A stretch of DNA of 64,000 nt from Streptomyces sp. AC512_CC834 (GTDB taxonomy: Bacteria; Actinomycetota; Actinomycetes; Streptomycetales; Streptomycetaceae), in the NCBI RefSeq assembly GCF_019049325.1, contig NZ_JAGMUO010000011.1, positions 62,001 through 126,000 on the forward strand, given 5' to 3'. Below are positions 46,818-56,436 of the stretch, in pieces (within the stretch, counting starts at the first letter, position 1; every line of letters begins with the position of its first letter). Made by a program: the position numbers and the translations under genes. The notes under the pieces are model-generated. The model saw nothing but the letters and a program-made list of their open reading frames with translations. It did not search any database and was not told the origin of the DNA.

Positions 46818-48494
46818 GCCGACCAGCAGCAGCGCGCCCTGCCGGCCGCCCCGGTAGACGACCGTGTCGACGGCGAGGTACGCCTCGCGGACGCGGGCCT
46901 CCAGCCGGTCGGCGACGGTCTGGGGCGCCTCGTCGCCGAGGACGAGGGTGACCAGCTCGCCGCCGGCCGACAGCATGCGCTCCAGGACGGTCGCGGCGAC
47001 CTCCGAGACGTCCGCGCCGATCACGGCCACGTCGCCGTCGATGAGGCCGAGGACGTCACCGGCCTGGCAGATGCCCGCCGTGGTCCAGGACTGGCGTTCG
47101 GCGACGGTGACCTCCGCGTGGCGGGTGGCACCGGCGGCCGAGGTCATCGCCACCACGTCCTCGTCGAAGCGCCGCTCGGACGCGTGCACGGCGAGCGCGG
47201 CGATGCCCTGGACGGCGGATCGGGTCGGGATGAGGGCGACGCGGATGCCCTCGGCGCGGGCCTGCTCGGCGGCCGCGGCGGCGGTGTGGCGCAGCTCGGC
47301 GTCGTTGGGCAGCAGCACGACCTCGCGCGCGTGTGCCCGCCGGACGGCCTGGACCAGTTCACCGCTCGCGGGCGGCTCCCCGGGGCGCGCGAGCAGGGTG
47401 GTCGCGCCGGCCTCGGTGTAGAGCGCGGCCAGCCCCTCCCCCGGTACGACGGCCACCACGGCGCGCTGGGTCCGCTCCCGGGGCGGGCGCTCGGTACCGG
47501 TGGTGTGCACGTCGCCGTGCCCGAAGTGGGTGATGCGGATCCGGTACGGCCGCCCGGCCTCGACGCCCGCCTCCACGGCGGCGCCCGCGTCGTCGACGTG
47601 CACATGGACGTTCCACAGTCCGTCGCCGCCGACCACGACGAGCGAGTCCCCGAGTCCGTCGAGCCGCTGCCGAAGCCGTGCCACGGCCGCGTCCTCGGCC
47701 TCCAGGAGGTAGATCACCTCGAAGGCGGGCGCGTTCTCCTCGCCCTCCGGTGCGGCGCACTCGTCCGAGGGGCCCGCGCCGCCGTGCTCCACGCGCGCGT
47801 GCGGCAGGACGAGCGGGCCCGGCGCCCGGCCCGTGAAGGTCTCCACCAGCGCGGCGAGGACCGTCACCAGTCCGTGTCCTCCGGCGTCGACCACGCCGGC
47901 GCGCTCCAGGACGGGCAGTTGGTCCGGGGTGGCGGCGAGCGCCGCGCGGGCGCCGTCGTAGGCCGCGCGGGCCACGTCCGCGCAGTCGCCCTCCGCACCG
48001 TCGGCCGCGTCGGCGGCGGCCGAGGCGACGGTCAGGACGGTGCCCTCGACCGGGTGGGCCACGGCCTGCCGGGCGGACGCGGCCGCGTGCCGCAGGGCCA
48101 GCCGCAGTCCGGCGCCTTCGGTGTGGGCCGAGTCGCCCCGCGCGGTGAGCACCTGGGCCATGCCGCGCAGCAACTGCGCCAGGATCGTCCCGGAGTTGCC
48201 CCGCGCGCCGATCAGCGCTCCGTGCGCCATCGCGCCCACGGCATCCGCCAGCGAGGGCCCGCCGTCCGCGTCCGGCGCCCTCGCGTCCACCTCGTGCGCG
48301 GCGAACACGGCCTCCACGGCGGCGGTGGCCGACTCGACGGTCAGGTAGAGGTTCGTGCCGGTGTCCCCGTCGGCGACGGGATAGACGTTGATGGCGTCGA
48401 TCTCCTCGCGCGCCCGTCCCAGCGCGCGCAGCGACAGACCGCACCAGGTACGCACCGCCAGAGCGTCGAAGAACCTCTGTGGCACCTGCGCCAC
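46809..48494 (-). CDS. DAK2-domain protein (FakA/YloV-like)
   Basis: A 561-residue protein. The N-terminal DAK2 phosphotransferase-like domain has DAINVYPVADGDTGTNLYLT and LIGARGNSGTILAQLLRGMA, the nucleotide-binding motifs of dihydroxyacetone-kinase family ATPases. A C-terminal domain with LYTEAGATTLLARPGEPPAS and a later VLGLIDGDVAVIG resembles FakA. In Firmicutes FakA phosphorylates fatty acids held by FakB; whether this protein does so is inferred. It starts at a GTG with GGGAGG upstream. It is upstream of recG and co-directional, divergent from rpmB. Confidence 0.88.
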   Translation of the reverse strand: MAQVPQRFFDALAVRTWCGLSLRALGRAREEIDAINVYPVADGDTGTNLYLTVESATAAVEAVFAAHEVDARAPDADGGPSLADAVGAMAHGALIGARGNSGTILAQLLRGMAQVLTARGDSAHTEGAGLRLALRHAAASARQAVAHPVEGTVLTVASAAADAADGAEGDCADVARAAYDGARAALAATPDQLPVLERAGVVDAGGHGLVTVLAALVETFTGRAPGPLVLPHARVEHGGAGPSDECAAPEGEENAPAFEVIYLLEAEDAAVARLRQRLDGLGDSLVVVGGDGLWNVHVHVDDAGAAVEAGVEAGRPYRIRITHFGHGDVHTTGTERPPRERTQRAVVAVVPGEGLAALYTEAGATTLLARPGEPPASGELVQAVRRAHAREVVLLPNDAELRHTAAAAAEQARAEGIRVALIPTRSAVQGIAALAVHASERRFDEDVVAMTSAAGATRHAEVTVAERQSWTTAGICQAGDVLGLIDGDVAVIGADVSEVAATVLERMLSAGGELVTLVLGDEAPQTVADRLEARVREAYLAVDTVVYRGGRQGALLLVGVE

Positions 48495-48771
48495 CTGCGC
48501 CTCCCTGAGCTGCGGACGTGGCTGGCAGCGTAGACCTTGGGAGGGGGCCCTCCGGAAGAGGGCCGGAAGAGGGCTGGGGCGGGCCCCTGAGCTGCCATGG
48601 TAGTTTCGTTGTACGGGAGCAGCCGTTGTATGCTGCTCCGGTTGCCCGATCCCGATCGGGCTCTCCCCCTGGCACCGCCACTCAGATCCCGGACCGTTCG
48701 CGCGTTCCGAGAGCTTGATCCCGGCATGCCGGGATCAACCGTAAGTGCATCTGAAGTCTTTGGAGTGACCC

Positions 48772-48957
48772 GTGGCTGCCAACTGCGACGTCTGTGGCAA
48801 GGGGCCGAGCTTCGGCAACAACATCTCGCACTCGCACCGCCGTACGTCCCGTCGCTGGAACCCGAACATCCAGCGCGTGCGTACCGTGGTCGGCGGGACG
48901 CCGAAGCGCGTGAACGCTTGCACCTCGTGCATCAAGGCCGGCAAGGTCTCGCGCTGA
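48772..48957 (+). CDS. rpmB: 50S ribosomal protein L28
   Basis: A 61-residue ribosomal protein starting at a [23 protein letters not shown] and [14 protein letters not shown] give the two CxxC pairs of the zinc-containing L28 type; [14 protein letters not shown] is the rRNA-binding core. It is monocistronic, followed within 45 bp by a strong T-tailed terminator, and is one of the few plus-strand housekeeping genes here. Confidence 0.97.
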   Translation: MAANCDVCGKGPSFGNNISHSHRRTSRRWNPNIQRVRTVVGGTPKRVNACTSCIKAGKVSR

Positions 48958-49000
48958 CGCATGAGCTGAGCGCGCGGCCACTGCCTGGTCCGCTGCACGG

Positions 49001-49032
49001 AGCCGGTCCACCTCGGGTGGGCCGGCTTTTTG
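49001..49032 (+). terminator. Rho-independent terminator of rpmB
   Basis: AGCCGGTCCACC pairs with GTGGGCCGGCT (one G-U pair) around a short loop, followed by TTTTTG. It is 44 bp after the rpmB stop and is the clearest intrinsic terminator in the window. Confidence 0.9.
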
Positions 49033-49034
49033 CC

Positions 49035-49124
49035 GTGCCGGAAATCTTCGCGGTGCCGGGAATCTTGGCGGTGCCGGGAATCTTCGCGGCGGCGCAATTC
49101 TCCGCCGTGCCAGAATTCCGGGAA
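49035..49124 (+). repeat. 18-bp tandem repeat x5 ending at the AfsR-like start codon
   Basis: Units of the form GTGCCGGGAATCTTCGCG start at 49035, 49053 and 49071, with degenerate copies at 49089 and 49107. Five units of exactly 18 bp fill the space between the rpmB terminator and the first base of the regulator's start codon at 49124. The array therefore occupies the whole promoter and leader. Confidence 0.8.
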
Positions 49125-52100
49125 TGCGCTTCGGCATCCTCGGCCCCCTGGACATCCGTACCGACGACGGCACCCCCGTCGACCCCGGCGGCCCCCGCCC
49201 CCGAGCGCTGCTGACCCTCCTGCTCCTCGACGCGGGCCGTACGGTCCCGTCGGCCCGGCTGATCGACGGCCTGTACGGCACCGAGCCGCCCGCCGGTGCC
49301 GCGAACGCCCTCCAGTCGCAGATCTCCCGGCTTCGCGGGCGGCTCGCTCCCCACACGCACATCGAGGGCGGTGCCGTCGGCTACCGCGTCGTCACCGCGC
49401 CCGAGTCCATCGACGGCCACGTATTCGAACGCCTGTGCGGTGAGGGGCGTGCCGCTCTCGCCGCCGGTGATCCCGCGCGCGCGGCGGCCGGGTTGCGTGA
49501 GGCGCTCGCGCTGTGGCGCGGCCCGGCGCTGCCCGACCTGCCGCACGTACCCGCCGAGGCGGCCCGGCTCACGGAGCTGCGGCTGACCGCCGTACAGGAC
49601 CGGGTCGAGGCGGATCTGGCGCTCGGTGGCGGCCCGGAGCTGGTTCCCGAGCTGCGGGCGCTGTTGGCCGCGCATCCCTTGAGCGAGCGGCTGTACGCGC
49701 ACCTGATGCGCGCCCTGCACGCGGCCGGGCGGCCCGCCGAGGCGCTGACGGTGTACGAGGAGGCCAGGCGCACGCTTGCCGGACAGCTCGGCGCGGACCC
49801 GTCGCCCGAGCTGTCCGCGCTCCACGGCGAACTGCTCCGGGGACACACCGCCGCCGCCCCGCGACGGCCCCGGCTCCCCGCCCAGCTCACCCGCTTCGTC
49901 GGCCGGGACACCGACCTTGACCGCATCGCCGCCCTGTTCGACGAGGCGCGCCTGGTCACGCTCACCGGTCCCGGCGGCACCGGCAAGACGCGGCTCGCGA
50001 TCGAGGCGGCGAGCCGGCGGGGTACGCCGGGCTCCCGGGCGGACGTCTGCTTCGTCGAGCTGGCGCCCCTCACCGACGGCGCGCAGATCCCGTACGCCGT
50101 GCTCACCGCACTCGGTGTGCGGGAGGGCTTTCGCAACGCGGGCGCGGACACCACGGAGCGGTTGCTGACCGCCCTGGAGGACCGCGAACCGCTGCTCGTG
50201 CTCGACAACTGCGAGCATCTCGTCGACGCGGCCGCGGCGCTGACGGCGCTGCTGCTGGGTGCCTGTCCCGGTGTGCGGATCCTCGCCACCAGCCGTGAGA
50301 GCCTCGGGATCACCGGCGAGGCCCTGGTGCCGGTTCCGCCGCTGTCGCCGCGCCCGTCGGTCGAGCTGTTCCTGGAACGCGCCCGTGCGGTGCGCCCCGG
50401 TTTCGACGGGCACGCGCGCGTGCCGGAGATCTGCGCGGCCCTGGACGGGCTGCCCCTGGCCATCGAGCTGGCGGCGGCCCGGCTGCGCACGCTTGCCCCG
50501 GACGAGCTGGCCGACCGCCTGGACGACCGTTTCCGTCTCCTCAGCCGGGGCGACCGTTCCAAGGCGCCCCGCCATCGCACGCTGCGCGCCGTCGTCGAGT
50601 GGAGTTGGGATCTGCTGGACGAGGAGGAGCGGGAGCTGGCCCGGCGGCTGACGGTCTTCACCGGGGGTGCCACGCTGGAGGCCGTGGAGGCGGTGTGCGG
50701 GGTGCCGCACCCGGAGGACCTGCTGGCCTCGCTGGTGGAGAAGTCACTCTTGGAGCACCTGCCCCAGGGCCGCTATCGGATGCTCGAGACTCTCCGCGCG
50801 TTCGCGGCCGAGGACCTGACCGGCCGGGACGGGCTGCGCGACGCGCACGCGGCGTACTTCCTGGAGCTGGCCGAGCGGGCGGAGCCGCGGCTGCGCACCG
50901 GCGATCAGTTGCCCTGGCTGGCCCGGCTCACCGCCGAGCTGGGCAATCTGGACGCGGCCCAGCGGCATCTCACGGACACCGCACCCCGCGAGGCCCTGCG
51001 GCTCATGGCCGCCCTGACCTGGTTCCGCCGGCTGCGCGGGCTGCACGGCGAACAGGTGCCGCGGGCCCGCGCGCTGCTGGCGGCCGTCGGGGACGAGCCG
51101 CCGGAGGGGCTGACCGAGGAGTACGCGCTGTGCGCGATGAACGCGGTCGCCGGGGACGGGGATGGGGACGACCCGGCCGAGACCGAACGGGTCGCTCGGG
51201 TGTCGGCGCTGATGGAGTCGCTGGACCGGCCGCTGCGGCTGCCGTTCGCGGTCGTGCTGCACTCACTGACCTGCGGGCCCACGCTCGTGCAGGACGCCCT
51301 GCCGAGGGTCCAGGTCGGGGAGCGGCCCTGGGGGCTGGCGCTGCTCGACATGGGCATCGGCTACCAGGAGCTGTTCGCGGGCCGGGCGGAGGAGGCTGAG
51401 GCCGCCTTCGCCCGCTCCCTGGCCGGCTTCCGTGCCACCGGAGACCGCTGGGGCATGGCCAACTGCCTCGACCCGCTGGGTGGTTTCGCGAACCGGCGGG
51501 GCGCCCACGACCAGGCCCTCGAACTGCTCGACGAGGGCCTGGCCCAGGTCAGGGAGCTGGAGGCGCCCGAGGAGACCGCGGACCTGCTGCGCTCCCGCGC
51601 GGTCGTACTGCTGCACCGGGGCGAGCCCGAGGACGCCGTCACGCACTTCACGCGCTCCGCGGCCCTCGCGCGCACGGCCGGTGCCGGTGACAAGGTGGCG
51701 AGTGCCCGGCGCGGCCTCGGCGACGTGGCCCGGCTGTCCGGTGACACGGCACGCGCGCGCGTGGAGTACGAGAACGCGCTGCGGCTGTGCGCCGCCAACT
51801 GGTTCAGCACCGGCGAGTCGGTCCGCATCCTGGTGGGCCTGGGCCGCACGGCCGCCGCGGAGGGCGACGCGGAGGCCGCCCGCGACTGGCTGGAGCAGGC
51901 CCGCGCGCTCGCCCTCGACTCCCCCGACGTGCTCGCCCTCGCGGAGGTCGCCGACTCCCTGTCCGCGCTCGCCCCCACCCCGGAGCGGGCCGCCGAACTC
52001 CTCGGCGCCGCCACGGGCCTGCGCGGCGCCCCAGCCCCCGGCGACCCGGACACCGCCCGCACCGACCACGACGTTCGCACCCGACTCAGCCCCGAGGTCT

Positions 52101-52159
52101 ACACCCGCGCCTTCACACGGGGACGGAAACTGCGCTCGACGGCCCTCGACCGGGAGTAG
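49124..52159 (+). CDS. AfsR/SARP-type regulator (BTAD + NTPase + TPR)
   Basis: A 1011-residue large SARP. Residues 1-95 are an OmpR-like winged helix (PRPRALLTLLLLDAGRTVPS, then NALQSQISRLRGRL). The bacterial transcriptional activation domain covers about 95-240 (SERLYAHLMRALHAAGRPAE). An NB-ARC-like ATPase follows with P-loop TGPGGTGKTRLAIE (282-295), Walker B LLVLDNCEHL and GLPLAIELAAARLR. The C-terminal third is TPR-like. Such proteins often control secondary metabolism, but the only neighbour is an FAD monooxygenase. The ATG has only a weak Shine-Dalgarno (CCGGGA). Its 3' end is tandemly duplicated downstream. Confidence 0.9.
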   Translation: MRFGILGPLDIRTDDGTPVDPGGPRPRALLTLLLLDAGRTVPSARLIDGLYGTEPPAGAANALQSQISRLRGRLAPHTHIEGGAVGYRVVTAPESIDGHVFERLCGEGRAALAAGDPARAAAGLREALALWRGPALPDLPHVPAEAARLTELRLTAVQDRVEADLALGGGPELVPELRALLAAHPLSERLYAHLMRALHAAGRPAEALTVYEEARRTLAGQLGADPSPELSALHGELLRGHTAAAPRRPRLPAQLTRFVGRDTDLDRIAALFDEARLVTLTGPGGTGKTRLAIEAASRRGTPGSRADVCFVELAPLTDGAQIPYAVLTALGVREGFRNAGADTTERLLTALEDREPLLVLDNCEHLVDAAAALTALLLGACPGVRILATSRESLGITGEALVPVPPLSPRPSVELFLERARAVRPGFDGHARVPEICAALDGLPLAIELAAARLRTLAPDELADRLDDRFRLLSRGDRSKAPRHRTLRAVVEWSWDLLDEEERELARRLTVFTGGATLEAVEAVCGVPHPEDLLASLVEKSLLEHLPQGRYRMLETLRAFAAEDLTGRDGLRDAHAAYFLELAERAEPRLRTGDQLPWLARLTAELGNLDAAQRHLTDTAPREALRLMAALTWFRRLRGLHGEQVPRARALLAAVGDEPPEGLTEEYALCAMNAVAGDGDGDDPAETERVARVSALMESLDRPLRLPFAVVLHSLTCGPTLVQDALPRVQVGERPWGLALLDMGIGYQELFAGRAEEAEAAFARSLAGFRATGDRWGMANCLDPLGGFANRRGAHDQALELLDEGLAQVRELEAPEETADLLRSRAVVLLHRGEPEDAVTHFTRSAALARTAGAGDKVASARRGLGDVARLSGDTARARVEYENALRLCAANWFSTGESVRILVGLGRTAAAEGDAEAARDWLEQARALALDSPDVLALAEVADSLSALAPTPERAAELLGAATGLRGAPAPGDPDTARTDHDVRTRLSPEVYTRAFTRGRKLRSTALDRE

Positions 52160-52439
52160 CCGCCCCCACCTCGCGACAGGCGCCCCTGGTCCAGCGGCAC
52201 CCCAACCCCGCTCACACCCACCCCGGAGCAGGCCGCCGAACTCCTCGGCGCCGCCACGGGCCTGCGCGGCACCCCCGCCCCCGGCGACCCGGACACCGCC
52301 CGCACCGACCACGACGTTCGCACCCGACTCAGCCCCGAGGCCTACACCCGCGCCTTCACGCGAGGGCGGAAACTGCGGTCGACGGCCCTCGGCCGGGAGT
52401 AGCCGCCCCCACCTCGCGACAGGCGCCCCTGGTCCAGCA
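51970..52439 (+). repeat. 243-bp tandem duplication of the regulator's 3' end
   Basis: The last 60-odd codons of the AfsR-like gene (51976-52159) recur at a spacing of exactly 243 bp: TPERAAELLGAATGLRGAPA is echoed by TPEQAAELLGAATGLRGTPA at 52216 onward, and both copies end in a TAG (52157-52159 and 52400-52402). The similarity continues past both stops (CACCTCGCGACAGGCGCCC). The second copy is in the same frame but beyond the first stop, so it is a pseudogene fragment. Confidence 0.9.
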
Positions 52440-52703
52440 GCAGACACCCCAACCTCCCGGCAGGCGGCCCCCAGCCAGCCGTAGACACCCCGACCACGCG
52501 ACAGACCCCCCAGCCAGCAGCAGGCGGGCCGAGCACGCGACAGGCAGCCCCCAGCCTGCCGCAGGCGGGCCGCCCTCGCTTCGGGCGGCCCTGGGGCAGC
52601 GGTGGGCGGCCCGGCTCCCGCGGCAGGCTCGGTGACCGTGTGGTTTGCGGGCGGTATGCGGGCGGTGGGTGAACGGTCAGCGGCGCCGTCGAGGCTCGTT
52701 GCC
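52440..52703. other. Non-coding remainder before the FAD monooxygenase gene
   Basis: The gene-free stretch 52160-52703 is filled first by the duplicated regulator end (to about 52439). From there to about 52600 it holds degenerate repeats of GCGACAGGC and CCCAGCCAGC. The last 100 bp must contain the monooxygenase promoter; no clear elements are seen. Confidence 0.6.
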
Positions 52704-53906
52704 ATGACCAACACAGACCGTCTCGGCCACCTCGCCGTCCTGATCTCCGGCGCCGGCGTCGCCGGACCCGCCCTCGCTCTCGGCCTCGCCCGGTACGGCG
52801 CCCGCGTCACCGTCGTCGAGAAGGCACCCGCCCTGCGCGGGGACGGCTTCGCCGTCGACTTCCGGGGACACGTCCACCGGACCGTGCTGACCGCCATGGG
52901 GGTCTGGGAGGAGATCCACGCCCGCCAGACCCACATGGGCCGGCAGACCGTCGTGGACGCCGACGGCACCCCGCGGGTGGACCTGCCCGCCGAGATGATG
53001 AGCGGGGACGTCGAGATCTTCCGCGGCGAACTGGCGAAGATCCTCCACGAGCGCACGAAGGACACCGTCGAGTACGTCTTCGGCGACTCGGTCGCCACGC
53101 TCACCGACACCCCGGACGGCGTGGACGTCACCTTCGAGCAGGGCGCCCCCCGCCGCTTCGACCTCGTCGTCGGCGCCGACGGCCTGCACTCGCGCACCCG
53201 CCGCCTGGTCTTCGGCGACGAGTCCCGGCACCTGCGCTTCCTGGACCACTACGTGGCCGGCTTCGGCATCCCCAACCACCTCGGCCTCGACCGCGCCGGC
53301 CGCCTCTACAGCGAGCCCGGCCGCGCCGTCTGCGTCGGCAACTACGACGGCGACCCGGAGCGCGCGGGCGCCCTGCTGGTCTTCCGCTCGGAGCAGTTGG
53401 CGTACGACCGGGGTGACGTGGCCGCGCAGAAGCGGATCCTGCGGGAGCGGTTCGCGGGGATGGGCTGGGCGGCGCCGGACGTGCTGAAGGCGCTGGAGGA
53501 GGCCGACGACCTGTACTTCGACGCGATCGCGCAGATCCACGTCGACCGGCTCGCCAAGGGGCGCGTCGCCCTGCTCGGCGACGCCGGGTACGGCGCCACC
53601 ATGGGCGGCATGGGCACGGGCGTGGCGATCGTCGGCGCCCACGTCCTCGCCGGGGAACTCGCCCTGGCGGGCGGCGACCACCGCACCGCGTTCGCCGAGT
53701 ACGAGAGCAGGATCCGGGACTTCGCCAAGGGCTGTCAGAAGATCTCCGGCAACGCGGGCCCGTTCTTCGCGCCGCCCACCGAGCGACGTATCCGCAGCCG
53801 CGACCGCATGTACCGGCTGCTCGGCCACCGCGTGATGGCCGGCTTCTTCAAGCGGCTCACTGAGAGGGCCGCCACGGGCATCGAGCTCAGGGAGTATCCC
53901 GCCTGA
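52704..53906 (+). CDS. FAD-dependent monooxygenase (PHBH/TetX-like)
   Basis: A 400-residue flavoprotein hydroxylase of the group A type. [20 protein letters not shown] is the dinucleotide-binding GxGxxG, followed by acidic [30 protein letters not shown] is the DG motif, and [20 protein letters not shown] is the GD motif that binds FAD ribityl and pyrophosphate. Relatives include tetracycline-inactivating and polyketide-tailoring enzymes; the substrate is unknown. The ATG at 52704 starts the domain. It follows the AfsR-like regulator and overlaps the end of convergent thiD by 20 bp. Confidence 0.9.
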   Translation: MTNTDRLGHLAVLISGAGVAGPALALGLARYGARVTVVEKAPALRGDGFAVDFRGHVHRTVLTAMGVWEEIHARQTHMGRQTVVDADGTPRVDLPAEMMSGDVEIFRGELAKILHERTKDTVEYVFGDSVATLTDTPDGVDVTFEQGAPRRFDLVVGADGLHSRTRRLVFGDESRHLRFLDHYVAGFGIPNHLGLDRAGRLYSEPGRAVCVGNYDGDPERAGALLVFRSEQLAYDRGDVAAQKRILRERFAGMGWAAPDVLKALEEADDLYFDAIAQIHVDRLAKGRVALLGDAGYGATMGGMGTGVAIVGAHVLAGELALAGGDHRTAFAEYESRIRDFAKGCQKISGNAGPFFAPPTERRIRSRDRMYRLLGHRVMAGFFKRLTERAATGIELREYPA

Positions 53907-54735
53907 GCGCCCAGCCGTGGTCCACCGGTCCGATGCCGTCGCCGAGCGGGAACCCGGCCGCGATCGCCCCGGTGACGTACTCCTTGGCCGCCGCCACCGC
54001 CTCCGGCACCGACTGCCCCTTCGCCAGCCCGCACGCCACGGCCGAGGCGAGGGTGCAGCCCGTGCCGTGGGTGTGCCGGTTGTCGAGGCGGGGGGCGCGC
54101 AGCCAGTGCTCCTCGGAGCCGTCGGTGAGCAGGTCGACGGCGTCGCCGGCCAGGTGGCCGCCCTTGATCAGCGCCCAGCGCGGCCCGTACTCCAGCACGG
54201 CAGCCGCGGCCCGGCGCAGATCGGTGTCCGACTCGACCTGTACGCCGGTGAGTTGGGCGACCTCGTCGAGGTTCGGGGTGGCGACGGTGGCCACCGGCAG
54301 GAGCCTGGTGCGCACCGAGTCCAGCGCGGAGGCGGCGAGCAGCGCGTCCCCGTGCTTGGAGACGCCGACCGGGTCGACGACGGCCGGGGCGTCCGTGGCG
54401 CCGATCAACTCCGCGACGGTCTCCACCAGTTCGGCGGAGGAGAGCATCCCGGTCTTGACCGCCTGGACGCCGATGTCGTCCACGACGCTGCGGTACTGGG
54501 CCCGCACCGCGTCCACGGGCAGTTCCCAGGCGCCCTGCACGCCCAGGGAGTTCTGCGCGGTGACCGCGGTAAGCACGCTCATGCCGTGCGTGCCGAGGGC
54601 CAGCATCGTCTTCAGGTCGGCCTGGATGCCTGCGCCGCCGCCGGAGTCGGAGCCCGCCACGGTGAGTACCAGGGGCGGGACCAGAGGCGGGGCCGGGGGC
54701 GGGACGGCGGGCTGGGCCGGGGGTGGCGGTGTCAC
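53887..54735 (-). CDS. thiD: Hydroxymethylpyrimidine/phosphomethylpyrimidine kinase
   Basis: A 282-residue ribokinase-fold enzyme of thiamine synthesis that phosphorylates HMP and [24 protein letters not shown] is the family N-terminal signature; [14 protein letters not shown] and the anion-hole region [19 protein letters not shown] complete it. A Pro-rich leader of about 20 residues precedes the domain. The GTG start overlaps the thiL stop (GTGA), so the two thiamine genes are translationally coupled. Its 3' end overlaps the convergent monooxygenase gene. Confidence 0.95.
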   Translation of the reverse strand: MTPPPPAQPAVPPPAPPLVPPLVLTVAGSDSGGGAGIQADLKTMLALGTHGMSVLTAVTAQNSLGVQGAWELPVDAVRAQYRSVVDDIGVQAVKTGMLSSAELVETVAELIGATDAPAVVDPVGVSKHGDALLAASALDSVRTRLLPVATVATPNLDEVAQLTGVQVESDTDLRRAAAAVLEYGPRWALIKGGHLAGDAVDLLTDGSEEHWLRAPRLDNRHTHGTGCTLASAVACGLAKGQSVPEAVAAAKEYVTGAIAAGFPLGDGIGPVDHGWALRRDTP

Positions 54736-55700
54736 GACTCCACGTCCCCGCCGAAGTGGTCCCAGCCGCCCTTGCTCGTCCACGGCGCCCCGTCCACGGT
54801 CACCTGGGGCAGCGCCGAGGGGTTGAGGACCTCGCCGATGACCTTCCAGCGGGCGGGCAGCTTCACGTCCGGCGGGAAGGTCGCCACGATCGCGTGGTCC
54901 TCGCCCCCGGTGAGGACCCACTGCATGGGGTCGACGCCGACGGCCTGCCCGATGTCGTTCATCTGGGACGGGATGTCGATCTGCCCGGAGCGGACGTCGA
55001 TCCTGACCTTGCTGGCCTCGGCGATGTGCCCCAGGTCGGCGATGAGCCCGTCGCTCACGTCGCACATCGCGGTGGCGCCGAGCCCGGCCGCGGCCGGACC
55101 CGCGTGGTAGGGCGGCTCGGGGCGGCGGTGGGCCTCGACGAAGGCGCGCGGCGAGCGGAAGCCGCGGGAGAGCACGGCGAACCCGGCGGCGGACCAGCCC
55201 AGCCAGCCGGTCACCGCGACGAGGTCGCCGGGCCGGGCACCGCCCCGGGTGACGGGCTCCTGGTTGCGCAAATCGCCCAGCGCGGTGATGGAGACGGTGA
55301 TGGTGTCGCCGCGCACCACGTCGCCGCCGACCACGGAGGCGCCCGCGACCTGGCATTCGTCGCGCAGTCCGTCCATCAGCTCGGTCGGCCAGGTCACCGG
55401 CAGTTCGGCGGGCACGACCAGGCCGAGCAGCAGCGCGGTCGGCACGGCGCCCATGGCGGCGATGTCGGCCAGGTTCTGCGCCGCCGCCTTGCGGCCCACG
55501 TCATACGCGGTGGACCAGTCGCGGCGGAAGTGCCGCCCCTCCACCAGGATGTCGGTGCTGGCCACCACCCTGCGGTCGGGCGCGGCCACCACCGCGGCGT
55601 CGTCGCCGGGACCGACCCGGACCGCCGGGGTGGTGGTGAGACGGGAGGTGAGCTCCCTGATGAGCCCGAACTCCCCCAGCTCACCAACAGTCCCCTTCAT
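54732..55700 (-). CDS. thiL: Thiamine-monophosphate kinase
   Basis: A 322-residue enzyme making thiamine diphosphate from thiamine phosphate. [16 protein letters not shown] and the ATP-binding [20 protein letters not shown] are the family N-terminus. Later blocks include [32 protein letters not shown], and [20 protein letters not shown]. The ATG at 55700 with GGGGAG upstream is preferred over an open frame starting 72 codons earlier that is Asp/Thr/Arg low-complexity. thiL-thiD form an operon; no TPP riboswitch was recognised upstream. Confidence 0.95.
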   Translation of the reverse strand: MKGTVGELGEFGLIRELTSRLTTTPAVRVGPGDDAAVVAAPDRRVVASTDILVEGRHFRRDWSTAYDVGRKAAAQNLADIAAMGAVPTALLLGLVVPAELPVTWPTELMDGLRDECQVAGASVVGGDVVRGDTITVSITALGDLRNQEPVTRGGARPGDLVAVTGWLGWSAAGFAVLSRGFRSPRAFVEAHRRPEPPYHAGPAAAGLGATAMCDVSDGLIADLGHIAEASKVRIDVRSGQIDIPSQMNDIGQAVGVDPMQWVLTGGEDHAIVATFPPDVKLPARWKVIGEVLNPSALPQVTVDGAPWTSKGGWDHFGGDVES

Positions 55701-55722
55701 CGCCTTGGCTCCCCTTCTGTCT

Positions 55723-55752
55723 GTGTCCGTGTCCGTGCCTGTGTCCGTGCCC
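55723..55752. repeat. 6-bp tandem repeat upstream of thiL
   Basis: Five consecutive six-base units GTGYCY lie 23 bp upstream of the thiL start, between its Shine-Dalgarno and the intergenic region to the RAM-domain gene. Confidence 0.7.
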
Positions 55753-55945
55753 GGTCGCGCGTCATCTCTGTCCTCGTTACGGTCGAAATGACCGTCGTCA
55801 CGGTCGGCGTGATCGTCAACTCGTGTCATTCCGGCACCCCGGCGCGCAAGGCCCGAGGCCCGCGGGTCTCCCCGCGGAGAGCGGCTACGCGATACCGTGG
55901 CGTTCCTTTTCCCCACATGATCCTCGTGGCCGCTCTGGAGGTTCC

Positions 55946-56179
55946 GTGGTACAGGCGTACATCCTGATCCAGACGGAGGTCGGCAAGGCGTCGACCGTCG
56001 CCGAGACGATCAGCAAGATCCCTGGAGTGATCCAGGCCGAGGACGTGACAGGACCTTACGACGTCATCGTCCGCGCCCAGTCCGACACCGTCGACGAACT
56101 GGGTCGCATGGTGGTCGCCAAAGTCCAGCAAGTGGACGGCATCACCCGTACTCTGACCTGTCCGGTCGTCCATCTCTAG
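55946..56179 (+). CDS. Stand-alone Lrp/AsnC ligand-binding (RAM) domain protein
   Basis: A 77-residue protein beginning VQAYILIQTEVGKASTVAET, with a typical RAM beta-alpha-beta pattern (SKIPGVIQAEDVTGPYDVIV, ending in LTCPVVHL). It lacks the helix-turn-helix of full Lrp/AsnC regulators. Such proteins are known in archaea and actinobacteria and may bind amino acids as decamers or modulate full-length regulators; the role here is unknown. The GTG at 55946 has GGAGG five bases upstream, which fixes the start. It is divergent from thiL and convergent with ddl. Confidence 0.88.
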   Translation: MVQAYILIQTEVGKASTVAETISKIPGVIQAEDVTGPYDVIVRAQSDTVDELGRMVVAKVQQVDGITRTLTCPVVHL

Positions 56180-56383
56180 CCCCCTCTCCGCCCGCTCGCT
56201 CCCGCACCGGTTGATCGTCGCCGCAGGCTGCTCCTCAGCAGACGACAGCGAGTCGGCGGCGGTTCCCGGCCCCGGGCCGGGATCGCCATGCTGTGGCGTA
56301 ACCCTGACAACCGGACAACCGGACCAGGCGCTGCCGCCTGCGGGCAGCGGGCAACGGACCGGGAAAACCCGCTGATCATACTG

Positions 56384-56417
56384 CGAGAAGGCGATCCCCG
56401 AGGGGATCGCCTTCTCG
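56384..56417. terminator. Bidirectional terminator between RAM-domain gene and ddl
   Basis: CGAGAAGGCGATCCCC (56384-56399) and GGGGATCGCCTTCTCG (56402-56417) form a perfect 16-base stem with a two-base centre, between two convergent genes and 20 bp from the ddl stop. Confidence 0.85.
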
Positions 56418-56436
56418 TTCGTGCGCGGGGGACGTC

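Noticed and set aside
55701-55945. TPP riboswitch before thiL
   Set aside because: The conserved CUGAGA and ACCUGAUC-type elements are absent.
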